A stretch of 59,966 bases of DNA from Alphaproteobacteria bacterium (GCA_009694045.1 SHVY01000014.1:1-59966), one strand, 5' to 3'. Positions 9,535-20,844 are shown, counted from the stretch's first letter. Numbers and translations: made by a program. Notes: generated by a model not told the origin, from the letters alone.

Positions 9535-10431
9535 CTAGAACACTGGCAGACCCGGCGTCTGAACCCGGACGCGCCACACCCGCGTCGTCGCGGTTACATA
9601 GAGGCTGCGGAAATCATCATCGCCGAAAGCCAGATTCGCAACGGGTTCGGGAAATCGGATCCTGCCCAGGATCTGCCCCGCCGGCCCATGGACATAGACG
9701 CCGCCGGGCCCGCACCCGTAGATGTTCTCCGCGCCGTCGATCTTCATGCCGTCCGGCGATCCACTGGTGTCGACTCCGGTGAACGCCCAGATGGCCCCGC
9801 CGGACAGGCTTCCATCAGCCGCGACGGCGAAGACGCGGACCGTCCCCGTTTCCGAGTCATTGATGAACAGCCTGGACTCGTCGCGGGAAAAGCACAGCCC
9901 GTTCGGCTGGCGAAAATCGTCCACAAGCAGAACGAGCTTGCCATCCGGGTCGATGCGGAAAACACCGCGAAACGGAAGTTCGCATTCTCGCTGCACGCCG
10001 TCGTCGGCAGCCATGCGTCCATAAGTCGGGTCCGTGAAGTAGATCCGCCCGTCACGGCGAACGACGATGTCGTTCGGACTGTTGAGCGACCTGCCATCGA
10101 AGTGCGAGGCCAGCACGGTCACCTGCCCGTCGGCGCCGGTCCGAGTGACGCGGCTCGCCGCATGCTCGCAGCAGAGCAGCCGTTCCTTACGATCGAGGGT
10201 GTTGCCGTTCGTCATGTTCGTCGGATCGCGAAACACCGCCAGGCCTTTGTCTTCGGACCAGCGATAGAGCCGGTTTGCCGGAATGTCGCTGAACAGCAAC
10301 CATCGTTCGCGCGGGTGCCAGACGGGGCCCTCGGTGAAGCGGAGCCCTTCGGCGATCACGCAAGCGTCGAGCGACCTGCCCACGACCTGGTCGAAGGCGC
10401 GATCGACTCGTTCAAGCGTCAGCTCAACCAT
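9535..10431 (-). CDS. SMP-30/gluconolactonase-family lactonase
   Basis: A 298-residue six-bladed beta-propeller hydrolase. Likely metal ligands match the SMP-30 pattern: E34 in TEGPVWHP, N177 in RQPNGLCF and D227 in SPDGMK, with N120 in NSPND lining the substrate pocket. These enzymes open sugar lactones or other small cyclic esters. It sits 25 bp upstream (in transcription terms, downstream gene) of the Rieske oxygenase on the same strand, and 16 bp after the acyl-CoA ligase, so it is probably part of one minus-strand operon. Confidence 0.84.
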   Translation of the reverse strand: MVELTLERVDRAFDQVVGRSLDACVIAEGLRFTEGPVWHPRERWLLFSDIPANRLYRWSEDKGLAVFRDPTNMTNGNTLDRKERLLCCEHAASRVTRTGADGQVTVLASHFDGRSLNSPNDIVVRRDGRIYFTDPTYGRMAADDGVQRECELPFRGVFRIDPDGKLVLLVDDFRQPNGLCFSRDESRLFINDSETGTVRVFAVAADGSLSGGAIWAFTGVDTSGSPDGMKIDGAENIYGCGPGGVYVHGPAGQILGRIRFPEPVANLAFGDDDFRSLYVTATTRVWRVRVQTPGLPVF

Positions 10432-10447
10432 GGGTCGCGATCTCCCG

Positions 10448-11979
<1,532 letters not shown>

Positions 11980-11983
<4 letters not shown>

Positions 11984-13134
11984 GGCGCGATTCCGCGGAT
12001 CATGTTGCGGGCGATGACAAGCTGCTGAATCTGCGACGTGCCCTCGTAGATCCGATAAAGCCGCACATCGCGATAGAATCGCTCGACGGCATAGGCGGCC
12101 ATGTAACCGTTGCCACCATGGATCTGCAGGGCGCGATCCGCCACACGGCCGACCATTTCGCTCGCGAAGTACTTGCAGCACGACGCGTCGGTCGCGACAT
12201 CCTTGCCCTCGTCCTTGGCCCGGGCGGTCTCCAGGACCATGCAACGGGCCGCGAATGCCTCGGTCCGACAGTCCGCCAGCATCGCCTGTACCAGCTGGTG
12301 CTCGGCAATCGGCTTGCCGAACTGTTGCCGCGTCGTCGCGTAGGAGAGCGCGTCAGCGATCAGGCGTTCGGCCGTGCCGGTGCACGCCGCCGCGATGTGG
12401 AGCCGGCCTCGGTCGAGGACCTTCATCGCGGTCTTGAACCCCAGCCCTTCCTTGCCACCCAGCAGCGCATCCGCCGGCACCCGGCAATCCTCGAGGATCA
12501 CGTCCGAGGTGACGGTACCCGCCTGTCCCATCTTGCGATCGATTGGCCCGAGACGGAGCCCCGGCGTCGGCGCCGCGACCAGGAAGGCGGAGACACCCTT
12601 CGCACCCGGCTCGCACGGATTGGTCCGGGCGAACAGCGTAAAAAGGTCGGCACGGGGCGCGTTGGTGATGAACCGCTTGGTGCCGTTGATGACATAACCG
12701 TTGCCGTCGCGCTTGGCGGTCGTCTTCAGCGAGCCCGCGTCGGAGCCGGCATCGGGCTCGGTCAGCGCGAAGCTGCCGATGATCTCTCCGGTTGCCAGCT
12801 TAGGCAGATAGCGCCGCTTCTGTTCCTCGGTGCCGTCGACCAGCAGACCCTGGGACCCAATCCCGACATTGGTCCCGAAGACACCGCGAAAGGCAGCCGA
12901 TGTCCGGCCCAGGACGAGCACAGCCAGACACTCCTCCTCCATGGTCAGTTCGAGGCCACCATACGCCTCGGGAATGGACAGGCCGAACAGCCCGAGGCCG
13001 CGCATCTCGTCGACGATCGCGTCCGGCACGGCCTCGTCATGCGCGACCTGCGCCTCAAGTGGAATCAAGCGTTCACCAACGAACCGCGCAAGGGTATCGA
13101 GGAGCTGGTCGAGCGCCTTTTGATCGCGGATCAT
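11980..13134 (-). CDS. Acyl-CoA dehydrogenase
   Basis: A 384-residue flavoenzyme that oxidises acyl-CoA to enoyl-CoA. Family signatures include FALTEPDAGSD (FAD/substrate loop), GTKRFITNA, the C-terminal QIHGGNGY and the catalytic Glu364 in RIYEGTSQIQQ. Length and motifs fit short/branched-chain enzymes including CaiA-like crotonobetainyl-CoA reductases. It is the first gene of the minus-strand operon running through the ligase, lactonase and Rieske oxygenase, and it is divergent from the thiolase across 113 bp. Confidence 0.92.
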
Positions 13135-13247
13135 GGGTCCCTCCTCGGCCTTCTTCTAGCAGGCTCTCCAGGGGACCGCGAGCCCGCTGGCCGGTTCGGC
13201 GTGCACCGAGCTATGCTGATCGTCGTTCACGAGTTTGGGGAACGGCC

Positions 13248-14459
13248 ATGCAGGACGCCTACGTCTACGATGGACTTCGCACGCCGTTCGGGCGGCATGC
13301 TGGAGCACTCGCCCGCGTTCGCCCGGACAATCTTCTCGCCGGAGTCGTACGCGCCCTTGTCGAGCGCAGCCCCTTCCCAGCCGACGCGTTCGAGGACGTG
13401 ATCGCGGGCTGCACCAACCAGGCCGGCGAGGATTGCCGCAACGTCGCGCGTAACGCCGGACTGCTCGCGGGATTGCCGGTCGCGGTGGGCGGGCAAACCG
13501 TCAACCGCCTGTGTGGTAGTGGCCTGGCCGCCCTGCTCGACGCCGCGCGCGCCATTACCTGCGGTGAGGGCGACCTTCTTGTCGCGGGCGGGGTGGAAAG
13601 CATGAGCCGGGCGCCCTTCGTGCTCAGCAAGTCCGAGGCAGCCTTCAGCCGTGCAACGGCGATCTTCGATTCCACCATGGGCGCAAGGTTTCCAAATCCG
13701 GCGCTCACGTCGACGTTTGGGGCCGACACCATGCCTGAGACCGCCGACAACGTGGCCCGGGAACTCACCATCAGCCGCGCGGCCAGCGATTGCTTCGCGG
13801 CCGCGTCCCAGGACCGCTATCAGGCCGCCAAGCAACGCGGCTTCTTTCGCTCCGAGATATTGGGCGTCGGTGTTCCCGCCGCAGGGCGCGGCGAGGTCAC
13901 CACCGTGAATGACGATGAGCACCCGAGGCCCGACACGACGTTGGCGGCCCTTGCTGGGCTGAAGCCTCTCAACGCGGGTGGTGTGGTGACCGCGGGCAAT
14001 GCCTCCGGCGTCAACGACGGCGCCGCCGCTCTGGTCGTCGGGTCCCGTGCCATCGGCACGCAAGCCGGCATCAGACCCCGAGCGCGCATCGTCGCCGGAG
14101 CGGTCGCGGGGGTCGAGCCGCGCCTTATGGGACTGGGGCCGGTACCGGCGACCCGGAAGGCCCTGGAGCGCGCCGGCATCACCCTCGCCGACGTCGACGT
14201 GATCGAGATCAACGAGGCGTTCGCGAGTCAGGTCCTGGGCTGCCTAAAGCTCTTGGGGGTTGCCGACGACGATGCACGGGTGAACCCCAATGGCGGCGCC
14301 ATCGCCATCGGACACCCCTTGGGAGCTTCGGGTGCCAGACTCGCTCTCACGGCCGTCCGCCAGCTCGAAGCCAGCGGCGCGCGCTACGCCGTCGCCACCA
14401 TGTGCATCGGTCTTGGCCAGGGAATCGCCGTGGTCCTCGAGCGAACGGCCGAGGATTGA
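13248..14459 (+). CDS. Thiolase (acetyl-CoA acetyltransferase / 3-oxoacyl-CoA thiolase)
   Basis: 403 residues with the complete thiolase active site: acyl-accepting C89 in NRLCGSGL, H356 in IGHPLGASG and C386 in TMCIGLGQG. The NEAF motif is present. It cleaves a 3-ketoacyl-CoA to acetyl-CoA. An upstream in-frame extension from 12900 overlaps the acyl-CoA dehydrogenase gene and is not credible; ATG 13248 starts the conserved MQDAYVYDGLRTPFGR. Divergent orientation to ligase and dehydrogenase suggests a shared control region at 13135-13247. Confidence 0.92.
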   Translation: MQDAYVYDGLRTPFGRHAGALARVRPDNLLAGVVRALVERSPFPADAFEDVIAGCTNQAGEDCRNVARNAGLLAGLPVAVGGQTVNRLCGSGLAALLDAARAITCGEGDLLVAGGVESMSRAPFVLSKSEAAFSRATAIFDSTMGARFPNPALTSTFGADTMPETADNVARELTISRAASDCFAAASQDRYQAAKQRGFFRSEILGVGVPAAGRGEVTTVNDDEHPRPDTTLAALAGLKPLNAGGVVTAGNASGVNDGAAALVVGSRAIGTQAGIRPRARIVAGAVAGVEPRLMGLGPVPATRKALERAGITLADVDVIEINEAFASQVLGCLKLLGVADDDARVNPNGGAIAIGHPLGASGARLALTAVRQLEASGARYAVATMCIGLGQGIAVVLERTAED

Positions 14460-14513
14460 CGGGCGGCGCGAAGGGCTTTACCGGAGCGGTCTGGTATCCG
14501 AAGGAGGGGTGTG

Positions 14514-15911
14514 ATGCTTGGCGCGCGGCAGCCAGTGGACGTTCAGAACGGCCAAGGCCGGCATCGCTATGAACTCGCCGACACGGGTCGCCTGCCCGGG
14601 TTCATCCACGGCCTGCGCTACGAAGACCTTCCGGGCGATGTCATCGCTCAGGCGAAGCGTTGCCTGATCGATCTGATCGGCATCGCCGGCAGTGGCACCC
14701 TGACCGATCTGTCGCGGATCATCCGCGACCATGCGGCGCGGCAATTCGGCGGGGTCGCCGGCAGCGCCCGCATGCTGGTCGACGGCCGCCGGGTGAGCGT
14801 GCTGGGCGCTGCCATGGCGGGCGGCATGACGATCGATAGCATGGATGGTCACGACGGGCACAAGCTGACCAAGGGTCACGTCGGGGTCGCCGTCCTGCCC
14901 GGGCTGCTCGCCTTTGTCGACGCCGGCTACCCGATCGATGGGCATGAGTTCCTGACCTGCCTGGTGCTGGGCTACGAGATCGGCACCCGTGCCGGGATCG
15001 CGCTACATGGGTCGGTGCCCGACTACCATACGTCCGGCGCGTGGAACGCCCTGGCGTGCGCCGGCCTAGGCGCGCGGGTGATGGGCCTCGATGCGGAGCG
15101 GACCCGCCATGCCCTCGGCATCGCCGAGTACCACGGACCGCGCAGCCAGATGATGCGCTGCATCGACTATCCGACCATGGTGAAGGATGGCTCCGGTTGG
15201 GGCGCCATGGCGGGGGCGTCCGCCGCCCTGCTGGCGGCGGACGGGTTCACCGGCGCGCCTGCCGTGTCCGCGGAAGGGCCGGACGTCGCCGAAGTGTGGC
15301 GGGATCTCGGCCGCCGGTGGCAAATCATGGAGCAGTATTTCAAGCTCTATCCCGTCTGCCGCTGGGCCCAACCGGCCGTGGAGGCCGCGCTCATGCTGCA
15401 GCGCCAGAGCGGACTCGCCGCGGCCGAGATCGCGGCCATCGAAGTGGTCACGTTCCACGAGGGGACCCGGCTCGCCGAGCGGGAACCCGCCTCCACCGAG
15501 GCGGCGCAGTACAGTCTTCCGTTCCCGGTGGCGGCGGCACTCGTGCACGGCCGGCTCGGCCCCGAGGAGGTGACGGGTCAGGGTCTGCGCCATCCGCACG
15601 TGCTGCGGGTCAGTCGGGCAACCACCCTGGCCGAAAGCGCCGACTACAACGCGCGTTTCCCAGCCGAGCGCTGGGCCCACGTAACGATAACCACCACGGA
15701 CGGGCGGTCCCTGGCCTCGCGGCCGATGACGGCGCGGGGCGACCCCGAGGCGCCGCTGCCGGACTCCGACATCGTCGACAAGTTCCAGGCGATCGGCGAA
15801 CCACGGTTCGGCGCCGCCCGGTGCAAGGCCATCCTGGAGGCAGTGTCAGCGCTGTCGCAGGGCGGATCGACCGCGGCTCTGCTCGACCTCATCCTGGCAC
15901 CCGTATCATGA
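14514..15911 (+). CDS. MmgE/PrpD family protein
   Basis: A 465-residue protein of the 2-methylcitrate dehydratase / cis-aconitate decarboxylase superfamily. Recognisable pieces are the N-terminal helical domain (IDLIGIAGSG), SMDGHDGHKLTKGH and the region around QYFKLYPVCRWAQPA. Members dehydrate or decarboxylate tricarboxylic-type acids, but many paralogues in proteobacteria are uncharacterised. A strong AAGGAGGGG lies just upstream of ATG 14514 (GTG at 14511 is an alternative). It ends in an ATGA overlap with the PLP enzyme that follows, so both probably act in one pathway. Confidence 0.82.
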   Translation: MLGARQPVDVQNGQGRHRYELADTGRLPGFIHGLRYEDLPGDVIAQAKRCLIDLIGIAGSGTLTDLSRIIRDHAARQFGGVAGSARMLVDGRRVSVLGAAMAGGMTIDSMDGHDGHKLTKGHVGVAVLPGLLAFVDAGYPIDGHEFLTCLVLGYEIGTRAGIALHGSVPDYHTSGAWNALACAGLGARVMGLDAERTRHALGIAEYHGPRSQMMRCIDYPTMVKDGSGWGAMAGASAALLAADGFTGAPAVSAEGPDVAEVWRDLGRRWQIMEQYFKLYPVCRWAQPAVEAALMLQRQSGLAAAEIAAIEVVTFHEGTRLAEREPASTEAAQYSLPFPVAAALVHGRLGPEEVTGQGLRHPHVLRVSRATTLAESADYNARFPAERWAHVTITTTDGRSLASRPMTARGDPEAPLPDSDIVDKFQAIGEPRFGAARCKAILEAVSALSQGGSTAALLDLILAPVS

Positions 15912-17041
15912 ACGCGGACCACGAGGCCGTGCTCCTCGGCCAATCCGGCTCACGCGCGCGGCTGACGACGCCGGCCCTGATCCTCGATCTTGACGCCCTC
16001 GAGGCCAATGTCGCGACCATGGCGGCGTACAGCCACCAGACGGGGCTGGGATTGCGGCCCCATGCCAAGACGCACAAGTCGCCGGACATCGCCCAGCTTC
16101 AGGTCAAGGCCGGTGCCCTCGGCATCACCTGCGCCACCCTCGGCGAAGCCGAAGCCATGGTTGAGGCCGGGATCGCGGGTGTCCTGGTCTCCTCCCCGAT
16201 GGTCACCGCGGCCAAGGTCGAGCGAGTCGCGCGCATCGCCGCCCGGGCCGAGGGCTTCATGATCATCGTCGATGACGCCGGCAACGCCGAGGCTCAGGCC
16301 GCGGCCGCGCGAGCCGTCGGCGCCAACCTTGGCCTGGTGATCGACATCGAGGTCGGGTGCGAGCGGAGCGGCGTCGTATCGATCGACGAGGCCTGTGCCT
16401 TGGCGCGCCGGATCGCGGCCACCGAGGGGGTGCGATTCGCCGGCATCCAGGCATACGACGGCAGCGTTCAGGCTATTCCGTCCTATCAGGAGCGTCAGGG
16501 CAGCCTTACCGCCGGGCACGGATATTTGCGTGCCCTCAAGGAGCGGCTCGCAGCGCTCGGTTTGCCACCGCCCATCGTCTCGGGGGGCGGCACGGGAAGC
16601 CACGACATCGACCGCGCTTCCGGCGTGTTCACCGAGGTTCAGGCCGGGTCCTACGTCGTCCTCGACGCGATCTACCACGCCGGCCATCTATGGCATGATC
16701 GGACCCATCCGTTCGTGCCGGCCCTGTTCGTCGCCACCACGGTGACGAGCGCGAGCCATCCGGGGTTCGTCACCACCGACGCCGGGCTCAAGGCGTTTGC
16801 CACCGACAGCGGCCCGCCGATCCTGTGGCGCGGGGTGCCTGCCGACGCCACCTATTCGTTCATGGGCGACGAGCACGGGCGCATCACGACCGCCGATCCC
16901 GCCGACAAGCCGGCGCCGGGGACCGTGGTCGAATGCCTGACGCCGCACTGCGACCCGACGATCAACCTGTACGACCGCTACGCCTGCGTGCGCGGCGACA
17001 GGGTGGTGGACTTCTGGCGAATCGCGCGGGGACGCTGGTAG
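15908..17041 (+). CDS. D-threonine aldolase / 3-hydroxyaspartate aldolase-like PLP enzyme (DSD1 family)
   Basis: 377 residues of fold-type III (alanine-racemase N-terminal barrel). PLP Lys is K54 in RPHAKTHK. The second metal-binding motif near the C-terminus reads TPHCDPT, giving H347 and D349. D-threonine aldolases use H-x-D here, whereas D-serine dehydratases use H-x-C, so a retro-aldol function (glycine plus aldehyde, or glycine plus glyoxylate from hydroxyaspartate) is favoured. It overlaps the MmgE/PrpD gene by 4 bp and is convergent with the D-aminoacylase. Substrate specificity is inferred. Confidence 0.8.
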   Translation: MNADHEAVLLGQSGSRARLTTPALILDLDALEANVATMAAYSHQTGLGLRPHAKTHKSPDIAQLQVKAGALGITCATLGEAEAMVEAGIAGVLVSSPMVTAAKVERVARIAARAEGFMIIVDDAGNAEAQAAAARAVGANLGLVIDIEVGCERSGVVSIDEACALARRIAATEGVRFAGIQAYDGSVQAIPSYQERQGSLTAGHGYLRALKERLAALGLPPPIVSGGGTGSHDIDRASGVFTEVQAGSYVVLDAIYHAGHLWHDRTHPFVPALFVATTVTSASHPGFVTTDAGLKAFATDSGPPILWRGVPADATYSFMGDEHGRITTADPADKPAPGTVVECLTPHCDPTINLYDRYACVRGDRVVDFWRIARGRW

Positions 17042-17044
17042 CGT

Positions 17045-18502
17045 TCAGGCGGCGACGCGCCGCAGAACTTGGCCGGGGGTCGCGCCCGTGTTCGCGCCGT
17101 CGCGCCATACGACGGCGCCGTTGACCATGACCGCGTCGATACCCGCCGCCGGGACCTTTGGATTGTCGAAGGTGGCCGAATCCTTGACGGTCGCCGGATC
17201 GAACACCACCAGATCGGCGAACGCTCCCCGACGCAGCACGCCGCGATCGGCGAATCCGAACGTCTTGGCGGGTAGACTCGTCATGCGCCGCACGGCTTCC
17301 TCCAGGGTGAACAGGCCCACGTCGCGGGCGTAGTGCCCCAGCACCCGGGCGAAGGCGCCCCAAAGCCGCGGGTGGGGATGGCTATCGTGCGGCAGGCCGT
17401 CGGACCCGATCATCGTGTCCGGATAGGAGAGGATCCGCCGCACATCCGCTTCGTCCATGATGAAAAAGATGCCGCCGGCCGGTTGCAGACGCTCGATCGC
17501 CGTGCGCGGGCTCACGCCCCATTCCCGGGCGATCGCATCGAGATCACGCCCCGAGACCTCCGGGTGGGGAACCGACCACGCGACCATGATGCGGCCGTCG
17601 CGTTCCACGACGTCGCTCGGCAGGAGAACCGTCGACCCGGCGACGTAAGGGTAGGCGTCAAGCCCTACGCGCTGCTGTGTGCTTGCGGCCGCGATGCGAT
17701 CGAGGGTCGCCCGGCTGCGCCCGAAGTTGCGTCGGCCCGCGACCTTGTGGTGAGAAATGATGATCGGGAGTCCGGCGCGCCGGCCGACCGCGAACGCCTC
17801 CTCCATCGCCCCGTCGATGTCGTCGGCCTCGCTGCGCATATGGGTCGCGTAGAGCCCGCCGCCCTCGGCGGCGGCGGCGGCGAGCGCCACGACCTCGTCG
17901 GTTGGGGCGTCGATGCTCGGCCGGTACCCCAGCCCGGTCGAGAACCCGATCGCGCCCGAGCCGAGGGCCTCGCGCACGTCCGCCCGCATGGCGTCGATCT
18001 CCAACGCCGATGCAGCCCGGTCGAAGCGGTCCATGTGACGCGCCCGGAGGGTCATGTGCCCAACCATGACCGCCGCGTTGGTGGCGGGCGGCTGGCGACC
18101 CAGCCCCGCGACGTACGCGCCGAAGGTCGGATAGCGGAACCATTCCTCGCCGCCAAGCAGGTCCAGTGGTGGCACGGGCCTGCTCGACGGCGACAACGGT
18201 GCCAGGCTGATCCCGCAATTGCCCGCCACGACGGTGGTGACGCCCTGGCTGACCTTGGCCGCCATGCTTCGGTCGGACACCAGGAGCCGGTCGTCATGGG
18301 TGTGGGTATCGATGAAGCCGGGCGAGACCACTCTGTCCTTCGCGTCAATCTCGCGCGCGCCGCGATACCCGGACAGCTCTCCGATCGCGGCGATCCTGTC
18401 ACCCGTGATCGCAACGTCCGCGCGCCGGCGCATCGCACCGCTTCCGTCGATCACATCCCCACCGAGGATCAGAATGTCGCAGCCGATTGCTTCCGCAGCC
18501 AT
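17045..18502 (-). CDS. N-acyl-D-amino-acid deacylase (D-aminoacylase) family amidohydrolase
   Basis: 485 residues. All metal and catalytic residues of the D-aminoacylase group are present: H67 and H69 (FIDTHTHDD), C96 (GNCGIS), H221 (YATHMRS), H251 (IISHHK) and D368 (MIGSDGLP). Expected reaction: removal of the acyl group from N-acyl-D-amino acids, or a related N-acyl or carbamoyl hydrolysis. ATG 18502 is chosen because the protein begins there with family sequence and GGAG lies nine bases upstream. A second homologue occurs at 55766-57217. It converges on the D-threonine aldolase-like gene, which also suggests D-configured substrates. Confidence 0.86.
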   Translation of the reverse strand: MAAEAIGCDILILGGDVIDGSGAMRRRADVAITGDRIAAIGELSGYRGAREIDAKDRVVSPGFIDTHTHDDRLLVSDRSMAAKVSQGVTTVVAGNCGISLAPLSPSSRPVPPLDLLGGEEWFRYPTFGAYVAGLGRQPPATNAAVMVGHMTLRARHMDRFDRAASALEIDAMRADVREALGSGAIGFSTGLGYRPSIDAPTDEVVALAAAAAEGGGLYATHMRSEADDIDGAMEEAFAVGRRAGLPIIISHHKVAGRRNFGRSRATLDRIAAASTQQRVGLDAYPYVAGSTVLLPSDVVERDGRIMVAWSVPHPEVSGRDLDAIAREWGVSPRTAIERLQPAGGIFFIMDEADVRRILSYPDTMIGSDGLPHDSHPHPRLWGAFARVLGHYARDVGLFTLEEAVRRMTSLPAKTFGFADRGVLRRGAFADLVVFDPATVKDSATFDNPKVPAAGIDAVMVNGAVVWRDGANTGATPGQVLRRVAA

Positions 18503-18600
18503 GGATTTACTCCTACCCGCGACGATCAATCGACCGTGGCGAGTTCGCGATAGACGTTGGTGACGGACCAACTCCGGGCCTGGCCCATTTGAAACACGGC

Positions 18601-19437
18601 TCAGTCCAATTCGGCGCCGATGTCGCGATCGAGGCCGTTGGCCGCGAGCAGGGCGCCTTCGACCAGGCCGAATGACCGCTGATTGGCGCCCGCGATACCG
18701 TCCCGTCGAATGCGGCAGACCACATAGCGCGGATCAAGCAAGGCGTCGACCATCTCGGTGGTCCGCGGCCTCCGCTCGCTTCCATCCCGCACGACCGCGC
18801 CACGCACGCGAACGATCAGACCCTCACGCGGGTGGATGAAGGCGGCCGAACCCGACACGGGGCGAAGGGCCGCGAACAGGGCGTTGGGGCCAGCCGCGGC
18901 AACCAATTCGCCTCTCGCGAGGGCGGCCACGAGAACCGCCAAATCGTCCTCATAGCGCACGGCAAGGCCACGCTGACGCGCCAAAGCCTCGCCGATCTTG
19001 GCCTGCTCGAGCTCGCTCGGAGCGTAGACATTCACGCCGGCGTAGACACCGGCGATCAGTACGCTGGTCGCCGCATCGCGCGGCATGGCGATCCGGCCCA
19101 CGAACGTCGGATCCCACAGCAGCTCCCAGCTCTCGCGGGCGGTATACGCGGGCGCCAGGTCCGCCCTAAACACCACCGAGATCGGAAACCACTCGATCGG
19201 AACGTACCGCATCGCCGAGCCATCGCCGATGCCCGGCGCGTGGTGCAGCCCCGGCAGGTAGTCGGCGAGATTGGGCAGAGCGGCCAACGGGATGTTGGCC
19301 AACGTCGCGTGCCTGGCAACGGCGTCGAAGTCCTCGCCCGCCACCATGGCGACATCGGCGCCGTCGCCGCGCGTCAGGGTGCGATCGGGCGCCAATAGTG
19401 CCCCACCGAAGACAGCCAAGGCCGCGCGCCGGTCCAA
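18601..19437 (-). CDS. Truncated orphan extracellular solute-binding protein (PotD-like)
   Basis: A 278-residue frame with no ATG start; TTG 19437 gives a Tat/Sec-like N-terminus (LDRRAALAVFGGALLAP). It runs straight into RGDGADVAMVAGEDFDAV, a segment that in PotD-type proteins lies about 60-70 residues into the mature chain. The first strand-helix units of lobe I therefore appear deleted. The remainder (WELLWDPTFVGRIAMP, RGELVAAAGPN, AAFIHPREG) is recognisable binding protein. No permease or ATPase is adjacent. It may be a decaying gene or a stand-alone binding domain; translation is uncertain. Confidence 0.55.
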   Translation of the reverse strand: MDRRAALAVFGGALLAPDRTLTRGDGADVAMVAGEDFDAVARHATLANIPLAALPNLADYLPGLHHAPGIGDGSAMRYVPIEWFPISVVFRADLAPAYTARESWELLWDPTFVGRIAMPRDAATSVLIAGVYAGVNVYAPSELEQAKIGEALARQRGLAVRYEDDLAVLVAALARGELVAAAGPNALFAALRPVSGSAAFIHPREGLIVRVRGAVVRDGSERRPRTTEMVDALLDPRYVVCRIRRDGIAGANQRSFGLVEGALLAANGLDRDIGAELD

Positions 19438-19634
19438 CGATCGCGCACCCAGCCCATATGACCCCGAGATTCGCCAGCATGCAGCCTAACGCAGGGCGGT
19501 TCGCTAACCGTCAGGGGCGAAAATGAGTTGTTCTCAAAAGCTAAATGATGTTTGTTATGTTGGTGTCAGCAGCTTGCCTGGAAGGCAGTCTGGAAGGACG
19601 TTTTCGTTGTCGTCATCCATTGGGGGTATCCTTC

Positions 19635-20612
19635 ATGAGAACAGTTTGGCTTTCGGCGGTCTCCGGGATTGTCCTCGGGGCTATCGTTCTTGGCGCACCC
19701 GCATCGGCTCAGGTCCCTGAATCCTCGGATCCTGTCCGCATCGTCCTCAATAACTGGACGAGTCAGCTCGTGCTCGCCAACGTCGCGGGGCAGTTGCTCC
19801 AGCGCATGGGCTACAACGTCGAGTACAAGCCCTCCGACACGCAGTTGCAGTTTACCGCCATGGCGAATGGCGACATGGACTTCCAGGTCGAGGTCTGGGA
19901 AGGCAGCATGTGGCCGACCTTCAAGGCAGCGCTGGACACCGGCGGGATGGTCGATGCCGGATCCCATGACGCCGTGACTCGTGAAGAGTGGTGGTATCCG
20001 ACCTATGTCGAGGAGGTGTGCCCGGGCTTGCCGGATTGGAAGGCGTTGGACGCCTGCGCCGACAAGTTCGCCACTGCCGAGACGTCGCCAAAGGGGCGCT
20101 TCGTCGGCCCACCCGCCGACTGGGGCAAGCACTATAGCGAGCGTATCACGGCCCTGAACATGAACTTCACCGAAGTCGCGGTCGGCCAAGCCGCAACGTT
20201 ATGGGCCGAGCTCACTGCTGCGGTGGAGCGTAAGGAGCCGATCGTTCTCTTCAACTGGACCCCGAACTTCATCGAGGCCAAGTTCGAAGGCAAGTTCGTC
20301 GAGTTCCCCGAGTTCGACGCAGCGTGTCATGAAGATCCGGCATGGGGCATGAACCCGGACGCCGTGTTCGATTGCGGTGCCCCGAAGAGCGGCTGGCTTA
20401 AGAAGGCGGCCTGGGCCGGCATGAAGGACAAGTTCCCCAAGGCGTGGGAGTTCCTGTCCAACCTGAGCTTCAACAACGCGCAGATCGCGCAGGCTGCCGA
20501 CATGGTCGACTCCCAGGGCATGACGCCCGAGGCGGCCGCGACCGAGTGGATCAAGGTCAATGAGTCCGTTTGGCAGCAGTGGATCCCGGAAGGCGTGGAG
20601 CTCGCCTCTTAG
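19635..20612 (+). CDS. proX: Glycine betaine/proline betaine ABC transporter substrate-binding protein
   Basis: A 325-residue OpuAC-type binding protein. The signal peptide MRTVWLSAVSGIVLGAIVLG is cleaved about residue 25 (ASA-Q). The mature start (VRIVLNNWTSQLVLANVAG) and FQVEVWEGSMW, REEWWYPTYVEEVCPG and NWTPNFIEAKFE are typical, with many Trp/Tyr residues as needed for an aromatic cage around a quaternary ammonium. Three disulfide-capable Cys positions are visible. ATG 19635 begins the signal peptide. The preceding ~140 bp (19495-19634) is visibly AT-richer than its surroundings and probably carries the promoter. The TAG stop is completed by the first two bases of a dispersed repeat. Confidence 0.88.
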   Translation: MRTVWLSAVSGIVLGAIVLGAPASAQVPESSDPVRIVLNNWTSQLVLANVAGQLLQRMGYNVEYKPSDTQLQFTAMANGDMDFQVEVWEGSMWPTFKAALDTGGMVDAGSHDAVTREEWWYPTYVEEVCPGLPDWKALDACADKFATAETSPKGRFVGPPADWGKHYSERITALNMNFTEVAVGQAATLWAELTAAVERKEPIVLFNWTPNFIEAKFEGKFVEFPEFDAACHEDPAWGMNPDAVFDCGAPKSGWLKKAAWAGMKDKFPKAWEFLSNLSFNNAQIAQAADMVDSQGMTPEAAATEWIKVNESVWQQWIPEGVELAS

Positions 20613-20726
20613 TGGTCCGACACAAACGCATGATTCATCGTCGTGTTTGGGGCGGACCACAAAATGAGAATCGTCCTAGGGATTTGGCCCGACGGATCGT
20701 GAAGGATCTGTCGGAGTCAAAGCACT
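20611..20726. repeat. Dispersed two-hairpin repeat, copy 1
   Basis: A ~116-bp unit starting AGTGGTCCG and ending AGCACT, lying between proX and proV. The first arm pairs GTGGTCCG (20612-20619) with CGGACCAC (20653-20660); the second pairs GACGGATC with GATCTGTC (20691-20713). It is the most diverged of three copies in the window (others 40388-40506 and 45834-45952), all in the same orientation. It is flanked by TA on both sides and supplies the AG of the proX stop codon. Confidence 0.8.
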
Positions 20727-20844
20727 AGCCTCGACATGAGATGACGTCTGGGGCCGGGTCCGGAGACGGATCCGGCCCCTTTTCGTATCGCTCGACAGAC
20801 TGTCCCCTGGTGGGCTGAATGTCGCGGAACGTCCCGGAGGCAAG

